Source of the DNA: Bacillota bacterium
Lineage (GTDB): Bacteria; Bacillota; Clostridia; Christensenellales; Aristaeellaceae
Assembly: GCA_023409955.1 (NCBI GenBank)
Contig: JAEYQQ010000039.1
Span: 1-5,440 of the forward strand
Length of the DNA: 5,440 nucleotides
Reading direction: 5' to 3'
Shown in pieces: positions 5,399 through 5,440 of this stretch (position 1 is the first letter of the stretch; each line of letters begins with the position of its first letter). The translations under genes were made by a program, and so were the position numbers. The notes below the pieces were generated by a model that saw only the letters and a program-made list of their open reading frames with translations, was not told the origin of the DNA and ran no database searches.

Positions 5399-5440
5399 CA
5401 CGCGATAATGGCAAACCAGGTGAAAGCCTGGGACGCAAAG
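5398..5440 (+). ncRNA. Cyclic-di-GMP-I riboswitch (GEMM-I), 5' part, cut by window edge
   Basis: The sequence follows the GEMM-I aptamer consensus closely. CACGC (5399-5403) is followed by GGCAAACC (5410-5417), a hairpin with a GAAA tetraloop (stem CCAGGT/GCCTGG, 5416-5421 and 5426-5431), then GGGACGCAAAG (5430-5440). This order and these conserved bases match the Vibrio Vc2 aptamer. The second arm, with the tetraloop receptor, and any expression platform lie past the right edge. The RNA senses the second messenger c-di-GMP and controls the gene that follows on the plus strand, commonly a surface, adhesion, motility or signalling gene. It points away from the polysaccharide operon, so it does not control that operon directly. 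The family call is firm even though the element is partial. Confidence 0.9.

Overview
The window looks like part of a cell-surface polysaccharide (capsule/exopolysaccharide) locus from a Gram-positive bacterium. A clostridial-type Bacillota (Firmicutes) is the best guess. The grounds are strong GGAGG-type ribosome sites before every gene, a sigma-A-type promoter, a transketolase split into two genes, a LicD-family protein, a flippase of the type common in Firmicutes polysaccharide clusters, and the start of a class I cyclic-di-GMP riboswitch. Base composition is balanced. The assignment is inference; nothing here fixes a genus.

Left to centre (1-4849) is one operon read on the minus strand, so gene order runs from high to low coordinates. 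A promoter at 4896-4924 (perfect -35, 17-base spacer, extended -10) leads into a sugar-phosphate transferase (4136-4849). It is followed by the N-terminal (3318-4139) and C-terminal (2386-3321) halves of a transketolase, a LicD-family protein (1643-2389), and a multi-spanning Wzx-type flippase (1496 to beyond the left edge). The first four genes are joined by three identical ATGA stop/start overlaps. The only gap is 146 bases between licD and the flippase, and it holds inverted repeats that can pair in mutually exclusive ways.

The likely division of labour is as follows. The sugar transferase loads the first sugar phosphate onto undecaprenyl phosphate at the membrane. The two transketolase proteins form one thiamine-diphosphate enzyme that makes or remodels a sugar phosphate precursor. 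The LicD protein adds a phospho-substituent to the glycan, and the flippase moves the finished lipid-linked unit across the membrane. Glycosyltransferases and a polymerase are absent and presumably lie beyond the left edge.

Right side (4850-5440) has no convincing long gene. It holds the operon promoter with overlapping palindromes, a possible 54-residue basic small ORF on the plus strand, a hairpin-rich stretch of about 200 bases, a terminator-like hairpin, and, cut off by the right edge, the 5' part of a GEMM-I (c-di-GMP-I) riboswitch. The riboswitch points right, away from the operon, so the gene it controls is outside the window. The hairpin-rich stretch next to the aptamer, the competing structures before the flippase, and the transketolase inside a glycan operon are the items most worth a second look.
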